Shown piece after piece: positions 21,373 through 33,000 of a DNA stretch of 64,000 nt. This DNA comes from Plecoglossus altivelis (Eukaryota > Chordata > Actinopteri > Osmeriformes > Plecoglossidae), in the NCBI GenBank assembly GCA_036571765.1, contig BROE01000020.1:18024430-18088429 (forward strand), written 5' to 3'. Made by a program: the position numbers and the translations under genes. Every line of letters starts with the position of its first letter. The stretch's first letter is position 1. Below the pieces are notes generated by a model, which saw nothing but the letters and a program-made list of their open reading frames with translations, ran no database searches and was not told the DNA's origin.

Positions 21373-24103
21373 TAGACAGGGTACCTGTTGCATTTTCTTG
21401 CCATGCATTGAGCCACTCCGATCAATAATGAAGACCACATTTTTGGGGATGCGGGGAAGGTTCTCTGGGGCAAAGTGATGGACGAAATACCCTCCTGACT
21501 CCTGGGGGGACGTTTGATAAAAAATAATTGTGTTGAATTCCGGTCAAGGCAATGAAACCATAGACCAATCCTGTGGACCAGGATTGGACACCACTGCCAT
21601 AGACAGTCTGCTCAGATAAACTGTAGCTCAATGACAATACTGACTAAAGAGTCTAGAGTAATACTGGGTTTATCCCTCTGCTGTGAACAATCTGCAAGAC
21701 AGTACCACAATGTCTCCGATTGAGTCGTCCCTCTTAACATCGTAGACGATCACCAGTTCACCGTTCAAGCCCGTCTCGCCACAGCTGTCGCAGGCCGTCT
21801 GCTGCTCCAACGTTGGTTGGAACTTGATCCACGTCTACAGAGTGAAATAAGTAGCTAGACACGTCGCCTGACAAGTAGCATATTGTGGTTGCAATAGTTC
21901 ACAATGTAGCACATGACGTGCGTTAAACCGACTGATCAGTTGTTTTCTGTGAAGCATTCGTGGGAAATTTTGCGGAAACTGCATGCCCCCGCATGTAGCG
22001 GAATGACAATAAAGCTCAACTTGAACTTGAACTTGAAACATTTCAACGAAGCCAGAGAGATGTGGTCTGTGGTTACCGGTGGATCGTGTTGAAGGACTGT
22101 ACCTGGTCGGCTGTCTGTGTCTTGGTGATGGCATCGGCCAGGGTTTTGTTAAATATTCCCGATGTCGACAGGAGACTGATGCCTGCTTTCTCATTGATGT
22201 ACACGTCAATCTAGGATTGGGACAAAGTAGGAAGGGGCTTGAATCCTCGACTTTCAGGTCTTGTATTGCTTAAGCAGACTAGGTTTAAGTCATATTACAC
22301 TTCTTTACTAATATAAAGGCTGTTTGAAACAGTAGATGACAAGATTCCAGGACTTTTTAGTCTAATTGCAGTGTCTGTGTGTCCTGATTAAAACAACATG
22401 GACAAGAACTGACCTGATCCCATATTAACCATCAAAGAAGTGCTTGACAAATGCCAGACCTCACCTTAAGTCGAATCATTTTTCAACTTGGCACTTGTGT
22501 GGTTCACTGAAGAGGAACAACAGCTCTGATAGAATTTGCTTAACCCATGTGACACGTCCGGGCCTCACCTTGAAGTCGTCGACAGGCTGCATGGGCCTGG
22601 CGTGGATGAGCAGTTCGTACTTCCCCAGACGTCTCTTCAACAGCTCCTCGTAGGTGAGTTCAAAGGTCACTTTGCTGCCACCGGCCACTGTCACGGAGGT
22701 CTTGAAGTTCTCCAGGGTTCTCCCCACAGAACTGAGTCACACGACAGGCGGTCATGAAGACCGAACTCATGAATTGGGTGGGGGGTTTTTTCGAATACAG
22801 TTACTTTTATTCTGCTAAACACGGCACTCCAAAGATGTGGACTAACCTCACTATCCCAGCACTCTGGCCTCGCGCCACAGCCGCTGAGTACTGTTCCAAA
22901 GCCTCCGCTTTCTGTTTGACGACCCCATCGTAGGTCTTCTTCCCTATCATCCTGGGATAGGGAGGGGAGTGGGTGTGGAGGGAAGGAGAGACGAGAAGGG
23001 GAGAGGGTTTGCAGGGGAGGGGAGAGGGTGTGGAGGGGAAGGGAGAGTGTGTGGAGGGGTGGGGAGAGTAGGAGGGGAGAGGAGAGAGAGAGGGGGCGTA
23101 CAGGGGAGAGGAGTGAGTGTGTAGGGGAGGAGATAGGAGGATGGGAGAAGGGGGTGGAGAGGGGAGGGGGTGTGTAGAGGGGAGGGGAGGAGTGAGTGAG
23201 TGAGGAGGGGGGAGGAGGGGAGACGAGAAGTGTGGACACAAAACAAGATACACATTTTACACTGACTAGTACAAGCAACAAAAATCTATACAATATATGT
23301 GTTCTTGCAAGTAAGACCCACATTCTAAATTTACTGATGATGGCATTCTTTGGAATCTGGACGTCAAATTCTATTTCTTGCGATTGTTCCATCGGATTGG
23401 CCACTCGGCTGGTGATGGTGGTGGTGGCATAGCGATTGCTTACAGTGGAGTTGATGTTGAAGCTGTAGATTTTCCAACCCTGTCAAGATCAAGAAGTAGC
23501 CCTCCATCACTACATAGCTGTGTGTCATCACTCAGCTTAACAATAACATTGTAGGTTAAGATGGCGCAAATAAGTGGGAGAACAATATTATACCACACAG
23601 GCACCATCACAGACACATACAGAAGACGTTTTGGCATTTTATTTACCCCGTTTAGTTTTGTCAGGGAAACACCACATTTTAGCATCTTATCAGACATTCA
23701 GCATTCACCCCCTCCCTCCCTCTCCACACACACAGAAGATGGGACATAGTACAGAGTCTGGTAGGTTGTTCACCCTGGAGAGCTTCAATAGATCGATGGA
23801 TTCTCTCAGTATTGCAGAGCCAGGACAAACTCAAACCCAACATTAAACTGGTATGAAAACCCCCTAGTTACATTTCACAAACGTATCGTTCCTAGAGGTC
23901 CTGATTATATCAACTGTCTGGGAAATGGCAATGAAAATCAACAACAAAAATCGAAAACAAACATGTTAACTAACAAGCTGTGGCAAGTCACTGTGTTCAA
24001 ATCATGGTGAGCCCAAGGATGGACCTACCTGGTTGGTGGGCGCCGTGGCAACACAAGTCAGAAGCACTCCGAGGAGAGCAACACGCACCCCAACGATCTC
24101 CAT
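16373..24103 (-). CDS. Inter-alpha-trypsin inhibitor heavy chain, H3/H4-like, lacking the DPHF motif
   Basis: Twenty-one exons: 24103-24029, 23479-23322, 22951-22847, 22731-22569, 22210-22103, 21834-21706, 21501-21385, 21251-21083, 20974-20864, 20730-20549, 20398-20222, 20077-19956, 19651-19425, 19032-19000, 18499-18335, 18168-18091, 17844-17740, 17354-17177, 16995-16850, 16682-16601, 16484-16373. Total 913 residues, phases exact. Order: signal peptide; VIT domain (IYSFNINSTVSNRYATT, VARGQSAGIV); von Willebrand A domain with MIDAS D273-R-S275-G-S277 (DRSGSM); conserved LNRLWAYLTVKQLLDAE; variable linker with a Gly-rich collagen-like piece (GLPGQPGNSGM, GEHGRPGIAGG); ITIH C-terminal domain (ELVVNGWFVD, ISGLIG). 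ITIH1-3 bind chondroitin sulphate through Asp in DPHF. Here the aligned residues are SYLR, so covalent bikunin linkage is unlikely, as in ITIH4. Expected secreted plasma/matrix protein. Confidence 0.92.
17451..17719. mobile_element. Short inverted-terminal-repeat element (MITE), copy 1
   Basis: It lies in an ITIH intron. The left end CCCTCGTGTTCTCTT and the reverse complement of the right end, CCCTCGTGCTCTCTT, differ at one of 15 bases. About 269 bp with no coding capacity. A clearly homologous copy lies at about 62735-63010 in a card19 intron. The flank is ATAA here and TTAA at copy 2, which together with CCC ends suggests a piggyBac-like origin. Confidence 0.6.
19041..19146. repeat. Short tandem repeat with CACAGAACATTCTGAG core
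   Basis: About five imperfect copies of a 16-35 base unit in an ITIH intron, close to the small collagen-like exon at 19000-19032. Confidence 0.75.
21880..22042 (+). mobile_element. Possible 3' end of a truncated LINE/SINE
   Basis: The segment ends GAATGACAATAAAGCTCAACT followed by short TTGAAC direct repeats. That tail pattern is typical of fish non-LTR elements. A similar end (GGCAAATAAAACCGGTTCTGA) occurs near 12188. Both are intronic and lack coding. Confidence 0.35.
22935..23225. repeat. G-rich minisatellite in ITIH intron 2
   Basis: Degenerate GAGGGGAGGGGAGAGGGTGTG units cover about 290 bases. They are G-rich on the plus strand and C-rich on the transcribed RNA sense strand. The long proline/serine frames read from it are repeat artefacts. 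Confidence 0.85.
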
Positions 24104-24148
24104 GACGATATTCAACCAACGACAATGACTCCTAAACCACAAACGTCC

Positions 24149-24155
24149 TTTTATA
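24149..24155 (-). promoter_or_regulatory. TATA box of the ITIH gene
   Basis: TATAAAA on the minus strand, 46 bases upstream of the ITIH ATG (24103). This implies a transcription start near 24120-24125 and a very short 5' UTR, as expected for a liver-type plasma protein gene. Confidence 0.6.
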
Positions 24156-27014
24156 CCTGCGACCAGACAGCTATTGGACAGCCCCTCGTCCACTGGATGA
24201 GAGCCTAATTGAACCACCCCTTCCTCCACAAACATACCAACATATTCATGACATATCTCATCTCATTTGTGTTATGATCAAATTTGGTCAGTTTAAATAT
24301 TTACTGGTTGAAAAACCAGTAAATATAAAATTTCTAAAATCACACACACACAGTTTCACAAAAGCAAGACTTGCCTCATTACTGGTAAACTATTGGCTAT
24401 GTTCCAAAACCAATATGGATGATAGTTCAGAAACCTCTGTATACAAACACAGAACCACAAAGTTTGTCAGTCAAGTTTGTTTTTCGCATTTCAAACAGAA
24501 TATGTATTCTCACAGAAACCCTTGGATGATCATTGACATGAGACCAGACCTTCACGTAAAGCAAAAAAATGACTTTATTTCTGTCTTCAAGTATGTACAA
24601 CTGTTGTGAAAGAGTGCTACTGGCCATGTCAGGGGAAAAGTGCAGGGAGAAGTAATCCGCAGCCAAAAGCAATCGCACACAGAGCTTTGATATCCAAGCG
24701 TCACAGATAAGAGATGAAAGAGAAGCCTCGCTCTGTTGAAGCGGTATGAGTGAAGCTGCATAGGCCAAACATCTACAGAGATAAGGAAGGACACTATTCC
24801 GGAAGATTCTGCTGCGTCACCTTAACAACGGAAATCTGAAGTGAAGTGTGCAGTAATGAGCAGGGAGTAACAGTGAAAAGCAGGAACGCTAGACTTTAAA
24901 AGGCAGAGCTCCGAGCTCTAGATTGCACATATATGAAGAACCAGTCCAGCCTCACACAGCTGCACATTACAATCGACTGGCATTGCATCGTTTGTGGTCG
25001 CTTCAATGCTAGCTTTTCCCAAACAGATAGTTCCAGTCTTTAGAAGTTAGCTTGTTCACAGCTGGGCATCTTCTACATTGACCGTCGGTGACCTTTTCCC
25101 TGAACATGAAAGCGCTGCCATGATTGGAGGAAAGTGGATTAGCTGCGGATGAAAGACGACGCAAAGTTCACACCCATCCTCCGTTGGCGCGACAACAACT
25201 CTCCAGCGACTGTGCGATCGTGTTCTACCGCAGGTTGTCGATGACCTCATATCGAATCTCATTCTTGCACGGTAACGAATTACACCATCGTGTCAGACGG
25301 ACAACAATCTTAATCGCGCAGACCATAAATCACATCTCATCTGATGTGACGGCTACTCTGAGAAGGGTCAAGTGGTTTATGCTGTTCAAATTGTCCATCC
25401 TGTGGCGATTTAAAAGAACCTCATATGCCAACGTGCGTTTGACATTCAAGAGCCTTCTGTTTAAGTCACATGCGATCACCTCTACACAAACAAACTAATA
25501 ATCCCATTGGGCTACATGGCTCCACCGATAAACAGGTGGACTGCTGACAGTGAGTCGTCCTGTTGATAATATGGTCTCTGTCGTTTGAGTCTTTATTAAA
25601 ATAGACCAAATTGAAACCTCCAGATATAAACCGTTTAGGGTTCCAAAAAGCGACTTAAAGAGATACATAAGGTTCCGTTTGGAACCCTTTCGATTTTAGG
25701 TTCCTAGCACTGTTTTGCCCTCCAGAGGTATTACAAGTTTTTGATGCCGTCCATCTTAAAGACGTCATGTGCTCAGGTAAACTCTCTTACTTGTCTAACA
25801 CAAACATCCAAGTGTGGTGTTTGAGTCTGTAAGAGGACACAGCTTGTCAGGTGGGTGGGCTGTTAAACTGGTTTGCTGTAAGCGGGCAGTGATCAATGTG
25901 ATATTGAAAAGGAACTAAAACCATGGAGCCACACCTTCACGCTTTCTTTAGTTGCTACAATGCACTGCTGTGCATGTGATCCTTCCAATACAGTAGATAT
26001 CTGAGACACACACTTTGGAAACCACATAACAAACCAGTGAGTAGTGATCAACTACAAGGGCCATAGAGTGCTCTAAACATCAGCTACCCAAAGACGTGAA
26101 GAGGTTGGCTTTCTTCATACATTCAACATTCGAAGGAGCGACCACATCCTGGTCAATAAAGACCATGGCCCCGTATTCAAAATAATTTCATCATGTGTTC
26201 GGAATGAACTGAAACCACTGTTCAAAGGCACTACCTCAGGTTTTAAAACCCGAAGATTAAGTTCAAGTTCCTCCGCGTGTTTTTACTTAGGAATATGTCG
26301 AGCGCTAATGTCAGAAAGCATTTTTCATCAACAGCGATGATGTTGTTTCGGCCGGAACGGAAGGGCGGCAGGGGGGGCGGGGTTGAGACGTTGTGACAGC
26401 CGCTGGTTAGCTCGCTAGCTGTTATTTTGGGGACTTGAGGACTTGGCACAATCGACCTGCAGTGTCTGTACGGGCGTCTGCACTGTCCTAGCCAACCAGG
26501 GCAGACCATACACAGCTGGGGGTCATCCACAAGACTGAGGGTCACCAGATGTGGTCCTACAGGTTGATGGGAAACGCATAGGGCTTTGCTGCAAGGATAC
26601 AAGCCTGCTGTATGAAGGAAGCATGTAGAAACAGCTCGGTTCGTAGAATAATAAGTGTGCGCGAACCAAGAGAATAGATGACGCACAATCAAACTTGCCG
26701 CGAGATTTACCGCGCGGCCGGATTACCACACGGCGCAAAGCACTTTCACACTGGTAAATATGTTATATACATACATGTGGCCTGTGACATTAGGTTTGTC
26801 GACGGTTCATGTAACATAAGACCCTAAAGAACTTATACTAGAATATATACATAGGCATCCTATGTACACACATGCTGCTGGTTAAATACGTTTCTCATTA
26901 GCGTGCCAGTATACAGCCTGGAGAGAGAAGGGCTATAGAAGGGCTCCTTTTTTTTGGTAATGTGGTTGAAATAGGCGATGCTTGAAGGGTTCGGGGCGGA
27001 CGAGGGGGGGGGGG
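24156..27014. other. wnk2: ITIH upstream sequence and probable wnk2 3' UTR
   Basis: No supported exon lies here. Minus-strand AATAAA motifs occur at 25597-25592 and 24579-24574, so the wnk2 3' UTR may reach about 1.4 or 2.4 kb past its stop codon at 27017-27015. The interval also carries a perfect hairpin at 24297-24326. A block at 25636-25710 is rich in GGTTCC/GGAACC words and looks like part of another small repeat. Confidence 0.4.
24297..24326. repeat. Perfect 13-bp inverted repeat with 4-base loop
   Basis: ATATTTACTGGTT, loop GAAA, then AACCAGTAAATAT. The stem is perfect and cannot be extended. It lies about 190 bp upstream of the ITIH start codon. Confidence 0.85.
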
Positions 27015-30000
27015 TCAGATGGTCCTGGTTTTGGGGTCCGGGGGCTCGTAGGGGGGAGCAGGCGCGCCCCAGGCCGGGGGCATGGCAGGGAAGGTGAAGA
27101 CCCCTGAGGAGAGGGGGGAGAGCAGGCCAGACCAGAGGGGCGTGGGACGAAAGCCCTCCAGGGGCCCGGCTTCCGGCCGCACACAACCCGCAGCGAAGCT
27201 TGTTGAGGGGCCGCCCAACAGCACCGACGGGTGCCTGTCAATCATAGGCCAGGAGAGCGGGAGCTGGGGGCCTTCATGGCCCGGAGACGGGCTGGTTGGT
27301 GCCTGATGAGAAAAGAGTGAGCGTCACTTGAGATCAAATATAAATAAATTTGGATTATAAAAAGAAAAAACGGTTGTACTAACAGCAGGCACGCTCGCTA
27401 GACGGCTCCTGAGGGCGGGCGCCGCCTCGTCCCAGCACTCCTGCCTGCGGAGGCTGAGAGAGCCCAGCCGTGGCCGCTGGCTGGCCGCCAGCACCTCCAG
27501 GGCCCAGTCATCCACCAGACGGTGGAGGTCCTCCGTCATGGACCCCGCTCTAGGACCCAGGTAGGCGCCCGGGTAGGTGCCTGTCTTGTTGTTGCTGTTG
27601 TTGGCCTGAGCTTGTGCCAGCCCCCCTACTGGTTGGGGAGGCGGAGGGGTGGAGCTCGCTGTCTGCTGCTGCGGGGGTAGATTGGATGCACCGGGTCCTG
27701 CTCCAGAACCTGGGACACACACCACGGACACACGCATGCACACACACACACCAATAATAAGTAACTAAAAGTCAACTCAACTCAAACTTCTCAAACATCT
27801 ATTTGTTCTCAATTTAATTATATTTTCCGCCACGACCATGAGGGAGATTAACTTGTGAGCGAAACGCTAAGGGATGTGTACAAGTCACGTGAGATATTCA
27901 ATTACAGTAAACACATTCTCGGACAATGGTTCACTTACGACTGCCGCGCTCTTTGCCCAGGCAAAGCCTCTTCAGGGTCGTCCCTAAGAGACGACAAACA
28001 GAATGAGAGCCTCTCGCATCAGAGCAAAGCTTAACACAGCGACGCAGCGTCAGAACGGAACCACAGAGCAAACGGAGGCAAATCAACAGGGACGTGCTGT
28101 CGCTTCAGTCAAAATGCAACTGTGAGGGGAGCAGAAGCCCAATCGAAGGAAAGCTGCAAAGGGCTGAGACAAAGACTGTGGGAGGATGAGACAGGAGAGA
28201 GATGGGGAGGGGATGGGAGGCAGAGGGAGAGAGAGAGAGGTAGAGAGTTAGAGAATGAGAGGGAGATAGAGAAAGAGAGACAGAGAGAGAAAGAAACAGA
28301 CAGAGACAGAGAGACAGAGAGAGAAATAAAGAGAAACAGACAGAGAAAGAGATACAGAGAGAAATGGGATGAAGAGAGAGAGAGGGAGAAAGAGAGAGAG
28401 AGAGGGAGAGAGAGCGAAAGGGGGAAAGAGAGAGAGAGAGAGGGAGAAAGAGAGACGGAGAGAGGGATAAAGAGTGACGGAGAGCGTGAGGGAAGTGCTG
28501 ACTGCTCCGAGCCCACGCAGAACCACAGGGTGCTTCTAACAGAACACACAGGTGTAGCTTTGCATATCAGTAACTCTGACTCTAGGCAGGATGGTACACG
28601 AGGACGCACAGAACTGCCAGAGCACATGAACGTGCACGCCATCATGCCGACACAGAACCAGACACGTAGCTGAGAAAGAGAGGAAAGGGGGTGAGGTGGA
28701 GGAAGACAGATACAAGGAGGGAGCCACTGGAAGAACAAGGGATGAGATGACAGAACAGAGGCGGACATAAAAGGTGAGCGGTAGAGAAAGACAGCGAGAG
28801 AGAGGCCATGACAGATGGCCAGACAATGAGAGAGGCCATGGAGGAAAGGAGGTACAAACAGATGGAAAGAGACACAGGCCCACTGAGGAATCTAGCGCGT
28901 GGCTTGCTACTGGACTTATAGGTGACCCTCTCAGATGGGTGCGGGTAGGGAGGCCAGCCTGCAGGTGGCGGTAGAGAGGGGAGGAAGAGAGAAGAAACAC
29001 AACAACCAGGGTAAAGAAGAGCACACGAGAGTTTAGGAACCTACATGACACAGACATTAACACGACGCAGGCCAGAGAAGGATGACGTATTTCAACTGTA
29101 AGAAAGACGGTTTGCCGTAGGGACTATTGAAAAGCCACTGAGTGGTTTTGGTAGTATAAGGTGGATTTACCAACCATCCCTTCAAAGCAGACTCAACACT
29201 GCCAATACTGAAGAAACATCTTATCAACTACAGTATAAAACACCATCTTTAACCAATCCTCTACTTATGAATCGACTGGTCTGTATCTTCTATAAAACAC
29301 ACTAGCGATGAGTTCTTGACTGTTGCATGCTGGGAATTGTAGTCCTCTGGAGGGGGAGGGTTTCACCTTGGACGGGAGGGCCATGCGGACCGGTGCCCTC
29401 TCCCTGCAGTCCTGCGTAGATGTTGTCTGAGGAGAGGGAGCCCTTGAGGGAGCAGGGCTGCTGGGTCTGGACGGGCTGGGGGCTGGAGGGGGGCGGGTGG
29501 GCCGAGACAGGACCACTGCCCTCCAGGACCGGCACTCTGGCTGGGGAACCGTTCAAGCTCACTGTCGTGGCTTCGTCTGCACACACACACACACACAGAT
29601 ACACACGCACAGATACACACGCACACACAGGTACACACACACATACACAGGTACACACACATATATACACACATGCATACAGACAAACACACAAAGATAC
29701 ACACACACACACACACAAATACACACAAGGAGATACCTCAGATTCCATAACACATTTAGAATCTATATTAGGTTTAGCAACAATGCACATAGTGTGTTTG
29801 TGTTCTGTTAGAGTGGCCCCTCCTTCTCACTGGTCTTGCTGGCATCGCTGCTCTTGGACTTGGCGCTCCTGAACTGCTGCACCAGAGGACTCAGCAGCTT
29901 CCCTGCCTTCAGCTTGTGCTTGCTGGGCCTCTTCCTCCTGCCTGTAGGGGGCGCCGTGTGTGACAGGCCCAGGCCCGGGGGAGGGGCCTTGCCCAGGCGC

Positions 30001-33000
30001 TGGTACAGAAGCTCAATCTCGTCTCTCTGGTTGGCCTGCAGCTCTGAGATCTCTTTCAGGTGTCTGATGGAAGGAGATTGGAGTTACAAAAGAGATAACA
30101 CAGATCTGGGGGTGTTGGTTGAATTTAAAAACGACATGGTTTCTACAGAGACGTCTACAAACACACGCCATCTTACTTCTCCCGGAGTCTCTGCAGTTCT
30201 CGCTTCATGTCGGAGTCTTCCACCTCCGAGTCGTTATCACTGCTCACACAGACCGAGCCGTGCACGCCCCCGGCCCGGCTCGGCGAATCAGAACTCTGCA
30301 CGCTGCTGCTCCGCCCCGAGCGCCGCAGGAAAGCCACCGCCCTCTTCATCAGGTCACTCCCCCTGCGCTCCGAGCGGGCGTGACGAGAGGGCGTGGCCGA
30401 TGCCATCTTGGCGGGGCTGCTTTCTGCCCCCGAGTCGGAGGACAGGAAGCGTGCGTGGGCGTGCACGGTGACGTCGACGGGGACCGACCCGGAGGTGTGG
30501 GCCCGCGGCAGAGAGCCACGCTTGGCCAGGGAAGGGGGCGTGTCCAGGTAGAAGTCGGGCGGGGCAGAGTAGCGGCTGTTCCGTGTACGGAGCGTGATGT
30601 CGTCCTCTGCGCTGACCACGGCGAAGCGGCCGATGGTAGTGCAAGAGGGCGTGGCCTCCACTGGGCCGGGGGTGTAGTCTGAGGCGTGGCCACTGGGGTG
30701 CGCAGGAGAGGCAGCGACTGTCCAGCTCCTTGGCTTCAGCTCTCCTCTGCTGACCACGTCCACCTGCCCTGACACCATCTGGACACACAGCACACGTGCA
30801 GGGGTCATGTCGGCTGAAACACTGAGCTTCAACACGGGGTTCATACATCAGTGAAGACCACTGACTCGATTTGGAACGAAATCGAGATAAAATGAGATAA
30901 TTAGATGGATGTCAAATCTGACCGCAAGTCAACCGCAAAAAAATCAGATTACGTCCAAACTGAACTGTTTCAAAAGCTTTCTAGTGTCTAAAACATTTAG
31001 CGTTTCATTCAATTTCACTTCCAGTCAAACAGACTTGGCTTCGTTTCAAGAAGCTACTGTGGAAACAGTTGTGATTGTAACCCTAAAACTACCACAGTGA
31101 CTCATGATAGATTCATGAGTTACATTACCTTGAACCGGCCCCTGGTTCCTGAGCAGGACGCAGAGTGGGGCACCGCGTTCCTCTTGGAGATGGAAGCTGT
31201 GGGAACAGACACACACAGCAGACGTTAGCGGAGCGGTCAGACTGAACATCTCAGGTGTGTTTCGTACCTGTGGTACGTACCGCTCACGGCTGAGTCACTG
31301 AGTGTGCTCAGACTGTCCATCCTCTCTGGGATCTGAGGCTGAGAGAAGGGAAGAGAGAGAGAAACAAACAGGGAAGGTTAAACAAGACGTACTCAGTTAC
31401 TACAGTGAGGTGGATGATGGATGGATGGAGAAAGAGAGGTAGACGTATAGAGAGACAGGTAGACAGGCAAAAAGACAGACATGTAAACAGAAAAATAGAC
31501 AGGCAGATTGACATATGGACAGGCAGATAGACAGGCATAGAGACATGTAGAAAGACAGACAGATAGAAAGACAGATAGACAAATAGAAGGACAGACATAT
31601 AGACAGGCAGATAGACAGGCATTTAGACAGGCAGATAGACAGATAGAACAACAGGCAGATAGAGAGACAGATAGACAGGCAGATAAATGGATAAACAATT
31701 TATTTACCAGTTGTTCCCCTGTACGATAGCGTCCCTCCCCAATGGGTCCAGGGGTGCTGTTCCCCGACCCTCCAGCAGCGCTCTCGGGCCCGGGGGGGGA
31801 CTGGACGTACTCGGTCCCAGAGCCGGGGGTCTCCGCGGCGCTGCCCGAGGGGTACATGGGAGCGTACTCCTGGTACAGCAGGTTCCTCAGCTTCTCATCC
31901 AGGGTCTTGATGGTGCTGTCCACGAAGCTTCCCCGTCCCACCCTCCCCTCCCCATCAGACTCCCCAGGCCCCGCCCCTGGCTGCGAGGGGGCAGGGCTTT
32001 GGGGAAGGGAAGGTGCCTTGGCTCCACCCACGCTGGCGAAGGGCTGCTGGAGCACCACGGGGGTCTGCTGGGCACGGTCGCCGTGGGGATAGGAGGAGGG
32101 TGGGGCATCGCGGGGCATGGAGGAGTCCTGGGGGGGCAGGGGGGTGAAGGGGGACCCTGCCGGGGCACTGCCGCTGACGTCAAGGGAAAGAGGCATGACC
32201 AGCGGGCAGCAGGGCACGTCCTCCACCACGCTTGTCATCTCGGTCATGTGGCGGGTGGTGGCGTGGGCGGGGGAGATGGCGCCCGGGCGCCCTCCTGGGG
32301 CGTCCTCAGAAGACAGGGAGCTCCGGAGGGAATGAGGCTCTGACGGGACTGCGGATGGCTGGGAAGGCTGTGCTCTGGGCTGGGCCGGGCCCCCAGGGGC
32401 CCTCTCTGGAGGGGGGGCAGGGGACAGAGAGGCCAGGAAGAGGGGGTCTATGTTGGACATGATCGGGGGGCTGCAGAGGCTGTAGACGTCGTAGCCGTAC
32501 CCTCCGCTGCCCCCAGACACAGTTGATGAAGACTCGCCTCTTGATCTCTCACCTCCTACAGAAAAAAAACATGTGGAAATGAGTAAGATTGTTTGTGAAA
32601 AAATAATTGACTGCATCTTCCAGGCTGTTTGAAAGGCGAGATATCCCCTGTCTGGTCACTAGTTTACTTCCTGAATGTTCATTCCTACTGTGTAACATTC
32701 AAGTTGTTGTTTGCAAATGTACCTCTATGGGGCACTGTGTTGCCATTGGCCCATACTGGCCCCAGGTTCTCAGGGGTTGTCTGAGGTTATGCTGAGACAT
32801 TCCAAAAACTAAAGTCACCTTTGGTTGCTGCAGGGCATGGAACGCCACCGTCAGCAAGCTGGCCCGGGGCTGCACTCCCAGGGGACTGTGCGGTTGTAGT
32901 TCCGTCGGCATGTGCTTTTGTAGTCCCATCAGAGGTCTCCAGACTTAAAGTGGTGTTCTCCTCGACGGGACAGATTATGAACCACCTCTTCCCTGTGTGG

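Noticed and set aside
28109..28768. 219-codon Ser/Leu-rich frame resembling a membrane protein
   Set aside because: It is a translation of the GA/CT microsatellite in a wnk2 intron.
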